A stretch of DNA of 64,000 nucleotides from Rikenellaceae bacterium (GCA_017442365.1 JAFRZW010000001.1:1-64000), one strand, 5' to 3'; positions 31,594-41,486 are shown, counted from the stretch's first letter. The notes: a model not told the origin generated them from the letters alone. Numbers and translations: made by a program.

Positions 31594-32955
31594 ATGAAAA
31601 CCAAGAAATTTATGCTCTCCGAGCAACAGATGCCAACCAAATGGTATAACATCGTGGCCGATATGCCCAACAAACCTCTGCCGGCACTCGATCCCGCCAC
31701 CAAACAACCTGTTACCTTCGAGTCGCTCTCGCGTGTATTCGGCGAGGAGTTGGTCAAGCAGGAGCTCTCCGAGGAGCGATTCATCGAGATCCCCGACGAG
31801 GTACAGGATCTCTACAAGATATGGCGTCCTACCCCATTGGTGCGCGCCTACGGATTGGAGCGTATGCTCGACACCCCCGCCAAGATCTACTTCAAGAACG
31901 AAAGCACCTCCCCCGCAGGCTCACATAAACCCAATACGGCCATACCGCAGGCCTACTACAACGCCAAGCAGGGTATCAAATATCTGGCAACCGAGACCGG
32001 TGGCGGACAATGGGGCAGCGCGATGGCTCTGGCCTGCCAATACTTCAATATCGACCTGCGCGTCTATATGGTCAAGGTGAGCTGCGAGCAGAAACCCTAT
32101 CGCAAACTGCTGATGAATGCTTGGGGTGCAAACGTCATACCTTCACCCAGCACCACAACCCGCTTTGGACGCGACGTGCTTGCCAAAGACCCCGATTGTG
32201 CAGGCAATCTGGGCATTGCAATCTCGGAGGCCGTCGAGGTGGCATTGGAGCACGGTGAGCATACGCGCTATTGCTTGGGTAGCGTGATGAACCACGTACT
32301 GCTCCACCAGACGATCATCGGTGAGGAGGCTCTGCTCCAAATGGAGATGGCGGGCGACGAACCCGACGTTGTGATTGGCTGCTTCGGTGGCGGTTCGAAT
32401 TTTGCGGGTATCGGCTTTCCGTTCCTTCGCCGCAACTTGACCGAAGGCAAACAGACCCGCATTGTGGCTGTCGAGCCCACGTCGTGCCCCAAACTGACAC
32501 GCGGCGAGTTCCAATATGACTTCGGCGATACGGCAGGTATGACCCCGATGATGCCGATGTACACGCTCGGGCACTCGTTCCAGCCATCGAACATTCACGC
32601 GGGAGGTCTGCGCTACCACGGTGCAGGCAGCATCGTGAGCCAGCTCTACAAGGATCGCCTGATCGAAGCTCAATCGGTTCCTCAACTCGAAACGTTTGCC
32701 GCCGGTATGATGTTCGCCAACAGCGAGGGCATAATTCCCGCACCGGAGTCGTGCCACGCCATTGCTGTCGCCATTCGTGAGGCCAAGCGCGCCAAGGAGG
32801 AGGGTTGCCCGCGCACGATTCTGTTCAACCTGTCGGGCAACGGAATGATCGACCTCTACGCCTTTGAGCAATACTTCGCCAACAAACTGACCGATTACGA
32901 CCTGCCTGAGAGCGAGATACGCCGCTCGATCGACGAGTTGGAACAAATAATTTAG
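31594..32955 (+). CDS. trpB: TrpB2-type tryptophan synthase beta chain
   Basis: 453 residues from ATG 31594; the frame runs through the attenuator upstream, so the later Met is the start. PLP Lys112 lies in SPAGSHKPNTA; the phosphate loop is GCFGGGSNFAG. The long N-terminus (FMLSEQQMPTKWYNIVADMP) and RPTPLVRAYGLE are typical of the TrpB2 group, longer than the ~400-residue TrpB1 that pairs with TrpA. TrpB2 enzymes make Trp from indole and Ser, often as indole salvage. No trpA or other trp gene is adjacent. The Trp attenuator in front shows it is controlled by tryptophan supply. Confidence 0.93.
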   Translation: MKTKKFMLSEQQMPTKWYNIVADMPNKPLPALDPATKQPVTFESLSRVFGEELVKQELSEERFIEIPDEVQDLYKIWRPTPLVRAYGLERMLDTPAKIYFKNESTSPAGSHKPNTAIPQAYYNAKQGIKYLATETGGGQWGSAMALACQYFNIDLRVYMVKVSCEQKPYRKLLMNAWGANVIPSPSTTTRFGRDVLAKDPDCAGNLGIAISEAVEVALEHGEHTRYCLGSVMNHVLLHQTIIGEEALLQMEMAGDEPDVVIGCFGGGSNFAGIGFPFLRRNLTEGKQTRIVAVEPTSCPKLTRGEFQYDFGDTAGMTPMMPMYTLGHSFQPSNIHAGGLRYHGAGSIVSQLYKDRLIEAQSVPQLETFAAGMMFANSEGIIPAPESCHAIAVAIREAKRAKEEGCPRTILFNLSGNGMIDLYAFEQYFANKLTDYDLPESEIRRSIDELEQII

Positions 32956-33020
32956 GACTGCCTTGTGGTCAAATCCAATAAATTTTTTGTTACTTTGTGA
33001 GGCAAAACAGAGATTATGAT

Positions 33021-33323
33021 ATGAAACGAATCCGCATTACGGTTATGCGCATCACGCGCTATGAGGATTTGATGGCGCAGTATGAGAATCCGATCGAGCA
33101 CGCGTGCGATATGCGCCTCGGGCAGACCTTCGTGGTCGAGAATGGCGAGCGCCCCTCGGCGATGTGCGAGAGTGCGTGGGCGACGCTCGAACCCTTCGTG
33201 CGCGAGCTGGCGGAGGGTGGCGGCAATTTCTTCGATGGTTGGATGCGCAACCCACACTCGGCAATGCTCTCGTGCAACGATGGTTTCCGCCCCGTAACGT
33301 TCTACGTCGAGGTGGTGGAATAA
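33021..33323 (+). CDS. TIGR04076 family protein
   Basis: 100 residues from ATG 33021. Pattern of TIGR04076: an N-terminal strand KRIRITVMRITRYEDL, a middle region MRLGQTFVVENGERPSAMCESAWATLEPFV, and the end FFDGWMRNPHSAMLSCNDGFRPVTFYVE with the invariant CNDG-RPV. Conserved Cys residues could bind metal or take part in redox chemistry, but function is not known. A TACTTTG just upstream (about 32991-32997) may be its -7 element. Single gene between trpB and the restriction-like pair. Confidence 0.82.
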   Translation: MKRIRITVMRITRYEDLMAQYENPIEHACDMRLGQTFVVENGERPSAMCESAWATLEPFVRELAEGGGNFFDGWMRNPHSAMLSCNDGFRPVTFYVEVVE

Positions 33324-33357
33324 TGTTCTAAAAACACATTTTTTAAGAATTTATTTG

Positions 33358-33365
33358 TACCTTTG
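33358..33365 (+). promoter_or_regulatory. -7 element of the methylase-nuclease pair
   Basis: TACCTTTG, 20 bases before the methylase start. Confidence 0.6.
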
Positions 33366-33385
33366 TAGAAATTAGCAATTTCATA

Positions 33386-34396
33386 ATGGCAAATAAGAAT
33401 CTCAATAAAGCCAAAGAGGCAAAAAAAGATGAATTTTACACCCAACTCGAAGATATCAACAACGAGTTGCGCCACTACCGCGAGCATTTTCGAGGCAAGA
33501 CCGTATTATGCAACTGCGACGATCCTCGCGTAAGTAATTTTTTTACCTATTTCGCTTACAATTTCGAGTTTCTTGGGTTGAAGAAACTAATCACCACCTG
33601 CTATAAAAACCAAGATACTGATTTATTTAGCACACAACAAAGCAAGGAGGCTGTCTATTTGATCTATGAGGGGGACAAAAATGGCGACCATATTCCCAAT
33701 GTCGAAGAGATTGGCGTTCACCCATTGAAAGGCGACGGTGATTTTCGCAGTGCCGAGTGTATCGAATTGCTTAAAGAGGCTGATATTGTGGTTACAAACC
33801 CACCCTTTTCGCTTTTCCGCGAATATATCGCACAGTTGATTGAATATGACAAGAAATTCATAATTGTAGGAAATGTCAATGCTGTAAAATACAAAGAGGT
33901 TTTCCCTCTAATAATGCAAAATAAAGTTTGGCTGGGAGCGAGTATTCATAGTGGAGATAGAAAATTTTGGGTTCCTGATGAATACGAATTAAATGCTGCG
34001 GGTTGCGGAATTGACGAAACAGGAAGAAAGTATATTCGCGTTAAGGGCGTTCGTTGGTTTACAAACTTAGACTATTCAACGCGCCACGAAAACTTAATTT
34101 TATACAAATCGTACACACCTCACGAATATCCTAAATATGAGAACTACGATGCGATAGAGGTCGCTAAAACATCGGAGATTCCATTTGACTATGATGGACT
34201 TATGGGTGTACCTATTACGTTCCTTGATAAATACAACCCAGATCAATTTGAGATTATTGGGGTTAGCTTAGTTTTAGGCAACCAAAAACCCAAAGACCTG
34301 CCAAAAAGCAAACAAGGTGGTCCGGCTTTCTACTTAAAGGAAAACGGCGAGTATAGACGACTATTTGATAGAATTGTTATCCGCAAACGACAATAA
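33386..34396 (+). CDS. EcoRI-type adenine-specific DNA methyltransferase
   Basis: 336 residues, the length of M.EcoRI. AKKDEFYTQLEDINNELRHY at the N-terminus and CNCDDPRVSNFFTYF (SAM-binding region) match the EcoRI methylase group. The catalytic motif is NPPF (138-141, in VVTNPPFSLFREYI). Later WFTNLDYSTRHENLILYKSY and GLMGVPITFLDKYNPDQFEIIG are typical. It would methylate N6 of adenine in a specific site; the site cannot be read from sequence. Less biased, AT-richer codons than its neighbours suggest acquisition. Its stop is 2 bases before the next gene, so both are translated together. Confidence 0.92.
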   Translation: MANKNLNKAKEAKKDEFYTQLEDINNELRHYREHFRGKTVLCNCDDPRVSNFFTYFAYNFEFLGLKKLITTCYKNQDTDLFSTQQSKEAVYLIYEGDKNGDHIPNVEEIGVHPLKGDGDFRSAECIELLKEADIVVTNPPFSLFREYIAQLIEYDKKFIIVGNVNAVKYKEVFPLIMQNKVWLGASIHSGDRKFWVPDEYELNAAGCGIDETGRKYIRVKGVRWFTNLDYSTRHENLILYKSYTPHEYPKYENYDAIEVAKTSEIPFDYDGLMGVPITFLDKYNPDQFEIIGVSLVLGNQKPKDLPKSKQGGPAFYLKENGEYRRLFDRIVIRKRQ

Positions 34397-34398
34397 AT

Positions 34399-35517
34399 AT
34401 GAATATTGAGCTTAAATCTATTCCGATCCGAGATTTGATCGATGGGTATAGCAACAATCCCGATAGTGGCGTACGTGCCTACGGTGGCAAACTCGACGTG
34501 CGTCCACCGTATCAGCGTGAGTTCCGCTACGATGAGAAACAAAAACAAGCTGTCATTGAGACTATTATGAAAGGGTTTCCGCTCAATATTATGTATTGGT
34601 CGGAAGATGGAAACGGCAACTTCGAAATGATCGACGGTCAGCAACGTACTCTGTCGATCTGCGAGTTCTATACGCACGACTTTAATATCGTGGATAAAGA
34701 CAGAGGTGTAATGTTCTTTAACACGCTGACCGACGACGAAAAAAAAGCATTCCTCGACTACGAACTGACCGTATATTTTTGTAGCGGAACAGATAAAGAA
34801 AAGTTAGATTGGTTTCGAGTGATAAACATCGCAGGCGAGAAATTGCTCGAACAAGAGTTGCGAAACGCTGTATATGTTGGTCCTTTCGTATCGGACGCTC
34901 GTCGCCATTTCTCAAAAAACGCCTGCCCCGCATATCGTTTAGGTAACAAGTATATGAATGGTAACACCGTCGAACAAGCATACCTCGAAACAATCTTGAA
35001 ATGGGCAGCGCGCCACGACAATATCCGCGATGAAAAGCCGATTGACAAATATATGGCGATTCATCAGTTCGACCCTAACGCCAATAAACTTTGGGCTTAC
35101 TATACTCAAATTATCACTTGGATAGAATCAACATTCCCACATTATCGCAAAGAAATGAAGGGTTTGGATTGGGGCGCAATGTTTGACGAATTTAGCGAAA
35201 ATATATACGACACAAACGAACTCGAACAGCAGATTCACGACCTAATGGAAGATGATGAAATTATGAAAAAATCAGGAATCTACCGTTATGTCCTGAGTGG
35301 CGACCTGCGTGATTTATCGTTCCGCGCATTTGACAAAAAGCAAAAACGCGAAGCCTACGAACGCCAAAAAGGGGTCTGCGTGCACTGCGGAAAGCATTTT
35401 GAACTCGAAGAAATGGAGGCAGATCACATAACGCCGTGGAAAGAGGGTGGCACAACCATAGCCGAAAATTGCCAAATGCTATGCAGAAATTGTAACAGAG
35501 TTAAGGGCGGGAAATAA
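34399..35517 (+). CDS. DUF262-HNH nuclease paired with the methylase
   Basis: 372 residues. The N-terminal DUF262 domain (about 20-230) has PYQREFRYDEKQKQAVIETI and the MIDGQQRTLSI motif, a ParB/Srx-like nucleotide site. The C-terminal HNH domain (about 315-372) has CVHCGKHF, EADHITPW (catalytic DH) and CQMLCRNCNRVKGG, a complete zinc-stabilised HNH. DUF262 plus a nuclease occurs in GmrSD-type modification-dependent enzymes and phosphorothioate-sensing SspE. Here the partner is an EcoRI-like adenine methylase coupled two bases upstream. It therefore acts either as the restriction half of an R-M pair or as a linked defence nuclease. The mechanism is inference. Confidence 0.85.
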   Translation: MNIELKSIPIRDLIDGYSNNPDSGVRAYGGKLDVRPPYQREFRYDEKQKQAVIETIMKGFPLNIMYWSEDGNGNFEMIDGQQRTLSICEFYTHDFNIVDKDRGVMFFNTLTDDEKKAFLDYELTVYFCSGTDKEKLDWFRVINIAGEKLLEQELRNAVYVGPFVSDARRHFSKNACPAYRLGNKYMNGNTVEQAYLETILKWAARHDNIRDEKPIDKYMAIHQFDPNANKLWAYYTQIITWIESTFPHYRKEMKGLDWGAMFDEFSENIYDTNELEQQIHDLMEDDEIMKKSGIYRYVLSGDLRDLSFRAFDKKQKREAYERQKGVCVHCGKHFELEEMEADHITPWKEGGTTIAENCQMLCRNCNRVKGGK

Positions 35518-35544
35518 AACAACCTGACGCAAAACCCAAACCCA

Positions 35545-37359
35545 ATGAATCTGATTAACCTTTTCCGAAAGATCGGACCATACGTGCGACCCTACCGCTG
35601 GCTGGTGGTGCTGACGCTGATCCTAACCCTTATCGGGTCGTTCATCGCGCAGATCAATGCCGTGGTGCTCGACCGAACGGTCGATGCAATCAACAATCTG
35701 ATCAACACCGACTCGATGGTGTGGAGTCGTGCGGCGCACATTCTCACCATCATTACCCTCGTGTTGCTCGGCAAGGAGGTGCTCTCAGCGGCAATCACCT
35801 ACGCACAGCACTTCTTCGGCGAAAAGATGCGTATCAACGTGTCGAAGGATCTCTCGCAGGCAGTCATCGACCAGATGTTGCGCTACCGAATGGCCTTCTT
35901 TTCGCGGGCAAACAACGAAACGGGCAAGCTCCAAACACGTATCGACCAAGGCGTTAGCAGCCTCTCATCGACCGTGCAGAACTTCTTTATCGACCTGTTG
36001 CCGCTGTTTATGAGTGCGGTGCTGGCGCTGATACTGATGTTTGCGGCAAATGTCTATGTCGGTTTGGCGGCGTTGGGCATTGTGCCCATCTATATCTGGA
36101 TCACGATCCGTCAAGCGCGCAAGTTGCAGGGCTGGCGACGCAATATGCGCTCTTACCGCGAGCAAAAAAGCCACGGCGTGATGAATATCATCGAGAGTAT
36201 CAACGTCATCAAATCGTTCAACCGCGAGCAGATCGAGAGCGACAAGCAGTGGCAACTGCAAACCGAATTTACCGACAACCAAATGCGTGTGCGCAAGACC
36301 TCGTTCTACTTCGACGGAATGAAAAGCTTTGTACGTCAGGTGGGTACGGTGCTCATCATAATCTTGACCGCCTACTTGGTGATGATCGACTACCCGGGTA
36401 TGTCGATCGGTAAGATTATGTATCACGTGATGTTGTTCTCGAACGTAACGGCTCCAATCACCCAGCTGCAACGTATCTTCGACCAGATGAACGATGCGCT
36501 GATCTATGCCGAGGGTTTCTTCGATATTTTGGAGGCCGACGGCGAGTGCGAGCCCTCGGGAGCATACCGCCCCGAACGTGTCGAGGGTAACTTCGAGCTG
36601 TCGGGTGTCGATTTCACCTACCCCAACGGCACCAAGGCGCTGCACAATATCGATATGCGTATCGAGAGCGGTAAGATCACCGCGCTGGTTGGATTGTCGG
36701 GTGCGGGCAAATCGACCGTGCTCAATCTGCTGGTGAAGTTCTACTCGCCCGACTGCGGCTCGATCAAGTTAGACGGGGTCGATCTGCGCGAGTACGACAC
36801 CAAGTTCCTGCGCGACAATATCGGTATGGTGTTGCAGAAGAACCACATCTTCGACGGTTCGATCGAGGAGAATATCCGCTACGGACGCCCCAACGCCACT
36901 CGCGAGCAGGTCGAGGAGGCAGCCCGCAAGGCGTATATCTATGACCAGATTATGAAGCTGCCCAACGGCTTCGATTCGAAGGCGCAGCTGCTCTCGGGCG
37001 GTCAGCAACAACGTATCGCCATCGCGCGTATGTTCTTGAAGAATCCGCCGATCATCTTCCTCGACGAGCCGACCGCCTCGCTCGACGCCATCGCCACCGA
37101 GCAGATCAAGGCAAGTATCGACGCCATCAAGCGCGACCGCACGGTGATCATCATCTCGCACAGCATTTCGCAAATCATTGATAGTGATGTGATTTACGCG
37201 ATGAAGGAGGGACGTGTCGAGCAGTCGGGCGACCCCGATGCGTTGTACCGCGAGGGAGGTGTCTATAAGGATATTGTCGATGCGTCGGCACGCAGCCTGA
37301 ACATCGACAAGCTGGCACAGACGCTCGATGCGGACGGCGACGGAGTGATGTTTGACTAA
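35545..37359 (+). CDS. ABC transporter, fused permease and ATPase
   Basis: 604 residues. Six transmembrane helices (about 20-310) are followed by one ATPase domain: Walker A GLSGAGKSTVLNLL, Q-loop GMVLQKNHIFDG, signature LSGGQQQRIAIARM, Walker B PIIFLDEPTASLD and switch IISHSIS. This is the half-transporter exporter form (MsbA/LmrA type) that works as a homodimer. Its substrate (lipid, drug or peptide) is not evident. It starts 27 bases after the HNH gene and has core-type codons, so the restriction pair may have been inserted upstream of it. Confidence 0.93.
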   Translation: MNLINLFRKIGPYVRPYRWLVVLTLILTLIGSFIAQINAVVLDRTVDAINNLINTDSMVWSRAAHILTIITLVLLGKEVLSAAITYAQHFFGEKMRINVSKDLSQAVIDQMLRYRMAFFSRANNETGKLQTRIDQGVSSLSSTVQNFFIDLLPLFMSAVLALILMFAANVYVGLAALGIVPIYIWITIRQARKLQGWRRNMRSYREQKSHGVMNIIESINVIKSFNREQIESDKQWQLQTEFTDNQMRVRKTSFYFDGMKSFVRQVGTVLIIILTAYLVMIDYPGMSIGKIMYHVMLFSNVTAPITQLQRIFDQMNDALIYAEGFFDILEADGECEPSGAYRPERVEGNFELSGVDFTYPNGTKALHNIDMRIESGKITALVGLSGAGKSTVLNLLVKFYSPDCGSIKLDGVDLREYDTKFLRDNIGMVLQKNHIFDGSIEENIRYGRPNATREQVEEAARKAYIYDQIMKLPNGFDSKAQLLSGGQQQRIAIARMFLKNPPIIFLDEPTASLDAIATEQIKASIDAIKRDRTVIIISHSISQIIDSDVIYAMKEGRVEQSGDPDALYREGGVYKDIVDASARSLNIDKLAQTLDADGDGVMFD

Positions 37360-37446
37360 AAATTCTCAAATTTTCGATATAACGAGGTGCGCGAGTGTCG
37401 AAATTCGCGCACTTTTCGTTACCTTTGCGCCCGAAAAACAAGAACA

Positions 37447-38019
37447 ATGGAACAATCGCAATACTATAACGAATACGAGGAGCGTTTGCAGATCGAACTG
37501 CTCAAATTGTGCACCTCGCACGGTATGTTGGAGGGTACGCTGCTCGCCTCGGACGACATCGACGAGCGCTGGAACGACTACGCCTCGCACTATATGGCCG
37601 ACTCGGTGAGCCAGATCAACACCTTCCCTGCTGCCGCAATCGCGTGGGCAGGCTACGTAGGTATGGCCGTGGCGCACCGTTGGGACGAGGATTGGGAGCA
37701 ATACGCCGAGGAGGAGTATGACGCTCTGCACGGTGAGCGCGGTTTCGACGATATGGACGAACATATCGTACAGAATATCTTAGGTTTGGCTCTCGATTCG
37801 GAGGAGGCCGCCAAGATCGAGGACACGATGCGAAGTTGCGCCCATACGGCGATGACGCTCATTCGCCGCGAGCAGGTCGAGGGGCAAAGCACCAAAGCCT
37901 TCTACATCTTCGCTCGAACGGCCAAAGTGTTATTCCGCATCGGTGCCGCATTGGAATTGCGACGATTGGGTTACCGATTCGAAAAAGTCAATATGGAGGA
38001 TCAGCCGCTTTACTCGTAA
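37447..38019 (+). CDS. Conserved hypothetical protein
   Basis: 190 residues from ATG 37447, 19 bases after a TACCTTTG (37420-37427). Soluble, helical, acidic. Segments such as ERLQIELLKLCTSHGMLEG, FPAAAIAWAGYVGMAVAHRW and KAFYIFARTAKVLFRIGAAL suggest a helical bundle. I recognise no motif or catalytic site. It has its own promoter and terminator. Similar proteins appear to be conserved in Bacteroidales next to core genes, but I cannot name the family. Confidence 0.75.
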   Translation: MEQSQYYNEYEERLQIELLKLCTSHGMLEGTLLASDDIDERWNDYASHYMADSVSQINTFPAAAIAWAGYVGMAVAHRWDEDWEQYAEEEYDALHGERGFDDMDEHIVQNILGLALDSEEAAKIEDTMRSCAHTAMTLIRREQVEGQSTKAFYIFARTAKVLFRIGAALELRRLGYRFEKVNMEDQPLYS

Positions 38020-38046
38020 AAAGAGAGTAAGCGGCTATTTTTTTGC
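38003..38046 (+). terminator. Terminator overlapping the gene end
   Basis: AGCCGCTTTACTC (38003-38015, includes the last codons) pairs with GAGTAAGCGGCT (38025-38036) with one bulge, then a T run. Confidence 0.8.
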
Positions 38047-38088
38047 AAAAAAGGGCGAACGAAACGGCTCAATCGAAAGAAAAAATAG

Positions 38089-38096
38089 TATCTTTG
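38089..38096 (+). promoter_or_regulatory. -7 element of carB
   Basis: TATCTTTG, giving a leader of about 100 bases before ATG 38205. No leader peptide or known riboswitch was recognised in it. Confidence 0.55.
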
Positions 38097-38204
38097 TACG
38101 AATAACTGCGCGCGTGCGACAATCGGACGCAGCTAATTCGGTATAAAACACTTGCTTACGGGCAAAATTTTGTGGAAAATATTTACAAAATACATACTGA
38201 ACAA

Positions 38205-41200
38205 ATGGCAAATCTTACCAATCCCAAGAAGAAAGTTGTAGTGCTGGGCTCAGGCGCACTCAAAATCGGTCAGGCCGGTGAGTTCGACTACTCAGGCTCG
38301 CAGGCTCTGAAAGCTATGCGCGAAGAGGGCATTCAGACCGTGCTGATCAACCCCAACATCGCAACTATCCAGACCTCGGACGGCATCGCTGACAGCGTCT
38401 ATTTCCTGCCGGTAACCCCCCACTTCGTGGAGGAGATCATCAAAAAAGAGCAGCCCGACGGTATCCTGCTCGCATTCGGTGGTCAGACCGCACTGAACTG
38501 CGGTACGGAGCTCTACCAGAAAGGCATTCTGCAAAAGTATGGCGTCGAGGTGCTTGGCACATCGGTCGAGGCGATTATGGCTACCGAGGACCGCGATCTG
38601 TTCGTCAAGAAGCTCGATGAGATCGACGTCAAGACCCCCATTTCGCAGGCCGTAGAGACGATGGAGGACGCAATTGCTGCCGCTCGCAAGATCGGTTTCC
38701 CGATTATGGTTCGCTCGGCTTACGCGTTGGGTGGCTTGGGTAGCGGTATCTGCCGCAACGAGGAGGAGTTCGTAACGCTGTGCGAAAGCTCGTTCGCCTA
38801 CTCGAAGCAGATTCTGGTCGAGGAGTCGCTCAAAGGTTGGAAGGAGATCGAGTTCGAGGTTATCCGCGACCGCAACGACCACTGCTTTACCGTTGCAAGT
38901 ATGGAGAACTTCGACCCGCTGGGTATCCACACCGGCGAGTCGATCGTGGTAGCTCCCACCTGCTCGCTCGACGAGGGTGAGTTGAAGATGTTGCAGGAGC
39001 TGTCGGTGAAGATTATCCGCCACATCGGTATCGTGGGCGAGTGCAACGTTCAGTATGCGTTCAACTCGGACACGGACGACTACCGCGTGATCGAGGTCAA
39101 TGCTCGTCTGAGCCGTTCGTCGGCATTGGCGTCGAAGGCTACGGGTTACCCGCTGGCATTTGTGGCTGCGAAGTTGGCGCTGGGCTATACGCTCGACCAG
39201 ATTGGCGAGATGGGTACAACCAACTCGGCATATAAGGCTCCCGAATTGGACTACCTGATCTGCAAGATCCCGCGTTGGGACCTCACGAAGTTTGCAGGCG
39301 TATCGCGTCAGATCGGCTCGTCGATGAAGTCGGTGGGCGAGATTATGTCGATCGGCAAATCGTTTGAGGAGGTGATTCAGAAGGGTCTGCGTATGATCGG
39401 TCAGGGTATGCACGGCTTTGTCGGAAACGAGAACCAGCACTTCGACGATTTGGACAAGGAGCTGTCGAATCCGACCGACCTGCGTGTATTTGCCATTGCT
39501 GAGGCGTTGAAGCAAGGCTACACGATCGAGCGTCTGTTCGAATTGACGAAGATCTCGCCTTGGTTCCTCGAAAAGTTGAAGAATATCTACGACTACTCGG
39601 TTGTGTTGAGCAGTTTCAACTCGATCGAAGAGGTTCCTACCGAAGTGCTTTGGAAGGCTAAGCAGCTGGGATTCTCGGACTTCCAGATCGCACGTTTCGC
39701 AGGCAAGAACCGCGAAAATATGCACAAGCAGGTGCTGGCCGTACGCGCACTGCGTAAGAAGGCTAACGTACTACCCACCGTCAAGCGTATCAATACGGTC
39801 GCATCGGAGCACCCCGAGCTGACCAACTATCTCTATATGACCTACGACGCAACGGATCACGACATTCCGTTCTTCAAGAACGAGAAGTCGGTTGTGGTGC
39901 TGGGCTCGGGTGCCTACCGCATCGGCTCGTCGGTTGAGTTCGACTGGTGCTCGGTCAATGCAATCCAAACGGCTCGCAAGCTGGGCTACAAGTCGATTAT
40001 GGTCAATTACAACCCCGAAACCGTTTCGACCGACTACGATATGTGCGACCGACTGTATTTCGACGAGCTGTCGTTCGAGCGCGTGATGGACGTGATGGAT
40101 CTCGAAACCCCGCGCGGCGTGATCGTTTCGGTGGGTGGTCAGATCCCCAACAACTTGGCAATGAAGCTCTATCATCAGGATATTCCCGTGCTGGGCACCT
40201 CGCCTCTGTCGATCGACCGCGCCGAGAACCGCCACAAGTTTTCGAGTATGCTCGATCAGCTCGGTATCGACCAGCCCGCGTGGAAGGAGCTGTCGGATAT
40301 GAAGGATATCTACGAGTTTGTCGATAAGGTTGGCTACCCCGTTCTGGTGCGTCCTTCGTACGTGCTCTCGGGTGCAGCGATGAACGTCTGCTACAATCAG
40401 GAGCAGCTCGAACGTTTCTTGGCTGCTGCTGCCGAGGTTTCGAAGGAGTATCCCGTTGTGGTTTCGCAATTCTTGCAGAATGCCAAGGAGATCGAGTTCG
40501 ACGCTGTGGCTAAGGACGGTGAGGTTGTCGAGTACGCAATCTCGGAGCACATCGAGTTTGCAGGAGTCCATTCGGGCGACGCGACACTCGTATTCCCGCC
40601 CCAGAAGATCTACTTCGAGACGGCTCGCCGAATCAAGAAGATCAGCCGCAAGATTGCTAAGGAGCTGAATATCAGCGGTCCGTTCAATATCCAATACTTA
40701 GCCAAGAACAACGACGTGAAGGTTATCGAGTGTAACCTGCGTGCATCGCGTTCGTTCCCCTTCGTGTCGAAGGTCTTGAAGCGCAACTTCATCGAGACCG
40801 CAACGCGAATTATGCTCGACGCACCCTATAACAAGCCCGATACCAACGTATTCGATATCGACTGGATCGGTGTCAAGTCGTCGCAGTTCTCGTTCGCGCG
40901 TCTGCACAATGCCGACCCCGTGCTGAGCGTCGATATGTCATCGACGGGCGAGGTTGGTTGCTTGGGCGACGACTTCCACGAGGCTCTGCTGACGGCAATG
41001 ATCTCGGTCGGCTACTCGATTCCCGAGAAGAACATTATGGTTTCGTCGGGCGACGCTAAGTCGAAGGTCGATCTGTTGGAGCCCTGCAAGGTATTGCAGA
41101 AGCACGGCTACAACATCTTCGCAACCAAGGGCACACAGCGTTTCCTCGGCGAGCACGGCATCGAGGCAACCGTTGTCGATTGGCCCGATGAGGGTGAGAG

Positions 41201-41435
41201 CGGTCTGAATGTGATGGATATGATCTCGAACCACGGTTTCGACCTGATCGTGAATATCCCCAAGAACCACACCCACCGCGAGCTGACCAACGGCTACAAG
41301 ATCCGCCGCGCTGCCATCGACCACAACATTCCGTTGATCACCAACGCTCGTCTGGCGAGTGCCTTCATCGAGGCTTGTTGCGAGTTGAAGGAGGGCAATA
41401 TCCAGATCAAGAGCTGGCAGGAGTATAAGATGTAA
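38205..41435 (+). CDS. carB: Carbamoyl-phosphate synthase large subunit
   Basis: 1076 residues from ATG 38205, matching the usual ~1073; an in-frame GTG at 38172 would add 11 residues unlike the family start. Two homologous ATP-grasp halves are visible. The first opens KKVVVLGSGALKIGQAGEFDYSG; the second opens SVVVLGSGAYRIGSSVEFDWCSV (about residue 560). A C-terminal MGS-like allosteric domain (from about 940, NIMVSSGDAKSKVDLL) follows. It makes carbamoyl phosphate for pyrimidines and arginine from bicarbonate, ATP and ammonia supplied by CarA. carA is not in the window. A terminator follows at 41456. Confidence 0.96.
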   Translation: MANLTNPKKKVVVLGSGALKIGQAGEFDYSGSQALKAMREEGIQTVLINPNIATIQTSDGIADSVYFLPVTPHFVEEIIKKEQPDGILLAFGGQTALNCGTELYQKGILQKYGVEVLGTSVEAIMATEDRDLFVKKLDEIDVKTPISQAVETMEDAIAAARKIGFPIMVRSAYALGGLGSGICRNEEEFVTLCESSFAYSKQILVEESLKGWKEIEFEVIRDRNDHCFTVASMENFDPLGIHTGESIVVAPTCSLDEGELKMLQELSVKIIRHIGIVGECNVQYAFNSDTDDYRVIEVNARLSRSSALASKATGYPLAFVAAKLALGYTLDQIGEMGTTNSAYKAPELDYLICKIPRWDLTKFAGVSRQIGSSMKSVGEIMSIGKSFEEVIQKGLRMIGQGMHGFVGNENQHFDDLDKELSNPTDLRVFAIAEALKQGYTIERLFELTKISPWFLEKLKNIYDYSVVLSSFNSIEEVPTEVLWKAKQLGFSDFQIARFAGKNRENMHKQVLAVRALRKKANVLPTVKRINTVASEHPELTNYLYMTYDATDHDIPFFKNEKSVVVLGSGAYRIGSSVEFDWCSVNAIQTARKLGYKSIMVNYNPETVSTDYDMCDRLYFDELSFERVMDVMDLETPRGVIVSVGGQIPNNLAMKLYHQDIPVLGTSPLSIDRAENRHKFSSMLDQLGIDQPAWKELSDMKDIYEFVDKVGYPVLVRPSYVLSGAAMNVCYNQEQLERFLAAAAEVSKEYPVVVSQFLQNAKEIEFDAVAKDGEVVEYAISEHIEFAGVHSGDATLVFPPQKIYFETARRIKKISRKIAKELNISGPFNIQYLAKNNDVKVIECNLRASRSFPFVSKVLKRNFIETATRIMLDAPYNKPDTNVFDIDWIGVKSSQFSFARLHNADPVLSVDMSSTGEVGCLGDDFHEALLTAMISVGYSIPEKNIMVSSGDAKSKVDLLEPCKVLQKHGYNIFATKGTQRFLGEHGIEATVVDWPDEGESGLNVMDMISNHGFDLIVNIPKNHTHRELTNGYKIRRAAIDHNIPLITNARLASAFIEACCELKEGNIQIKSWQEYKM

Positions 41436-41455
41436 TCGCACAACTCACACAATAG

Positions 41456-41486
41456 AGAGGGCTGCGCCTTGGGCGTGGCCCTCTTT
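41456..41486 (+). terminator. Terminator after carB
   Basis: AGAGGGC (41456-41462) with GCCCTCT (41478-41484), inner GCGCC/GGCGT pairing, T-rich tail. Confidence 0.8.

Noticed and set aside
36506-36736. Short plus-strand frames inside the ABC transporter gene
   Set aside because: Arg/Ser-rich out-of-frame translations of GC-rich coding sequence; the transporter frame is complete.
38097-38204. Riboswitch or leader peptide before carB
   Set aside because: The 100-base leader shows no stable terminator pair, no short ORF rich in a relevant codon, and no known riboswitch core.
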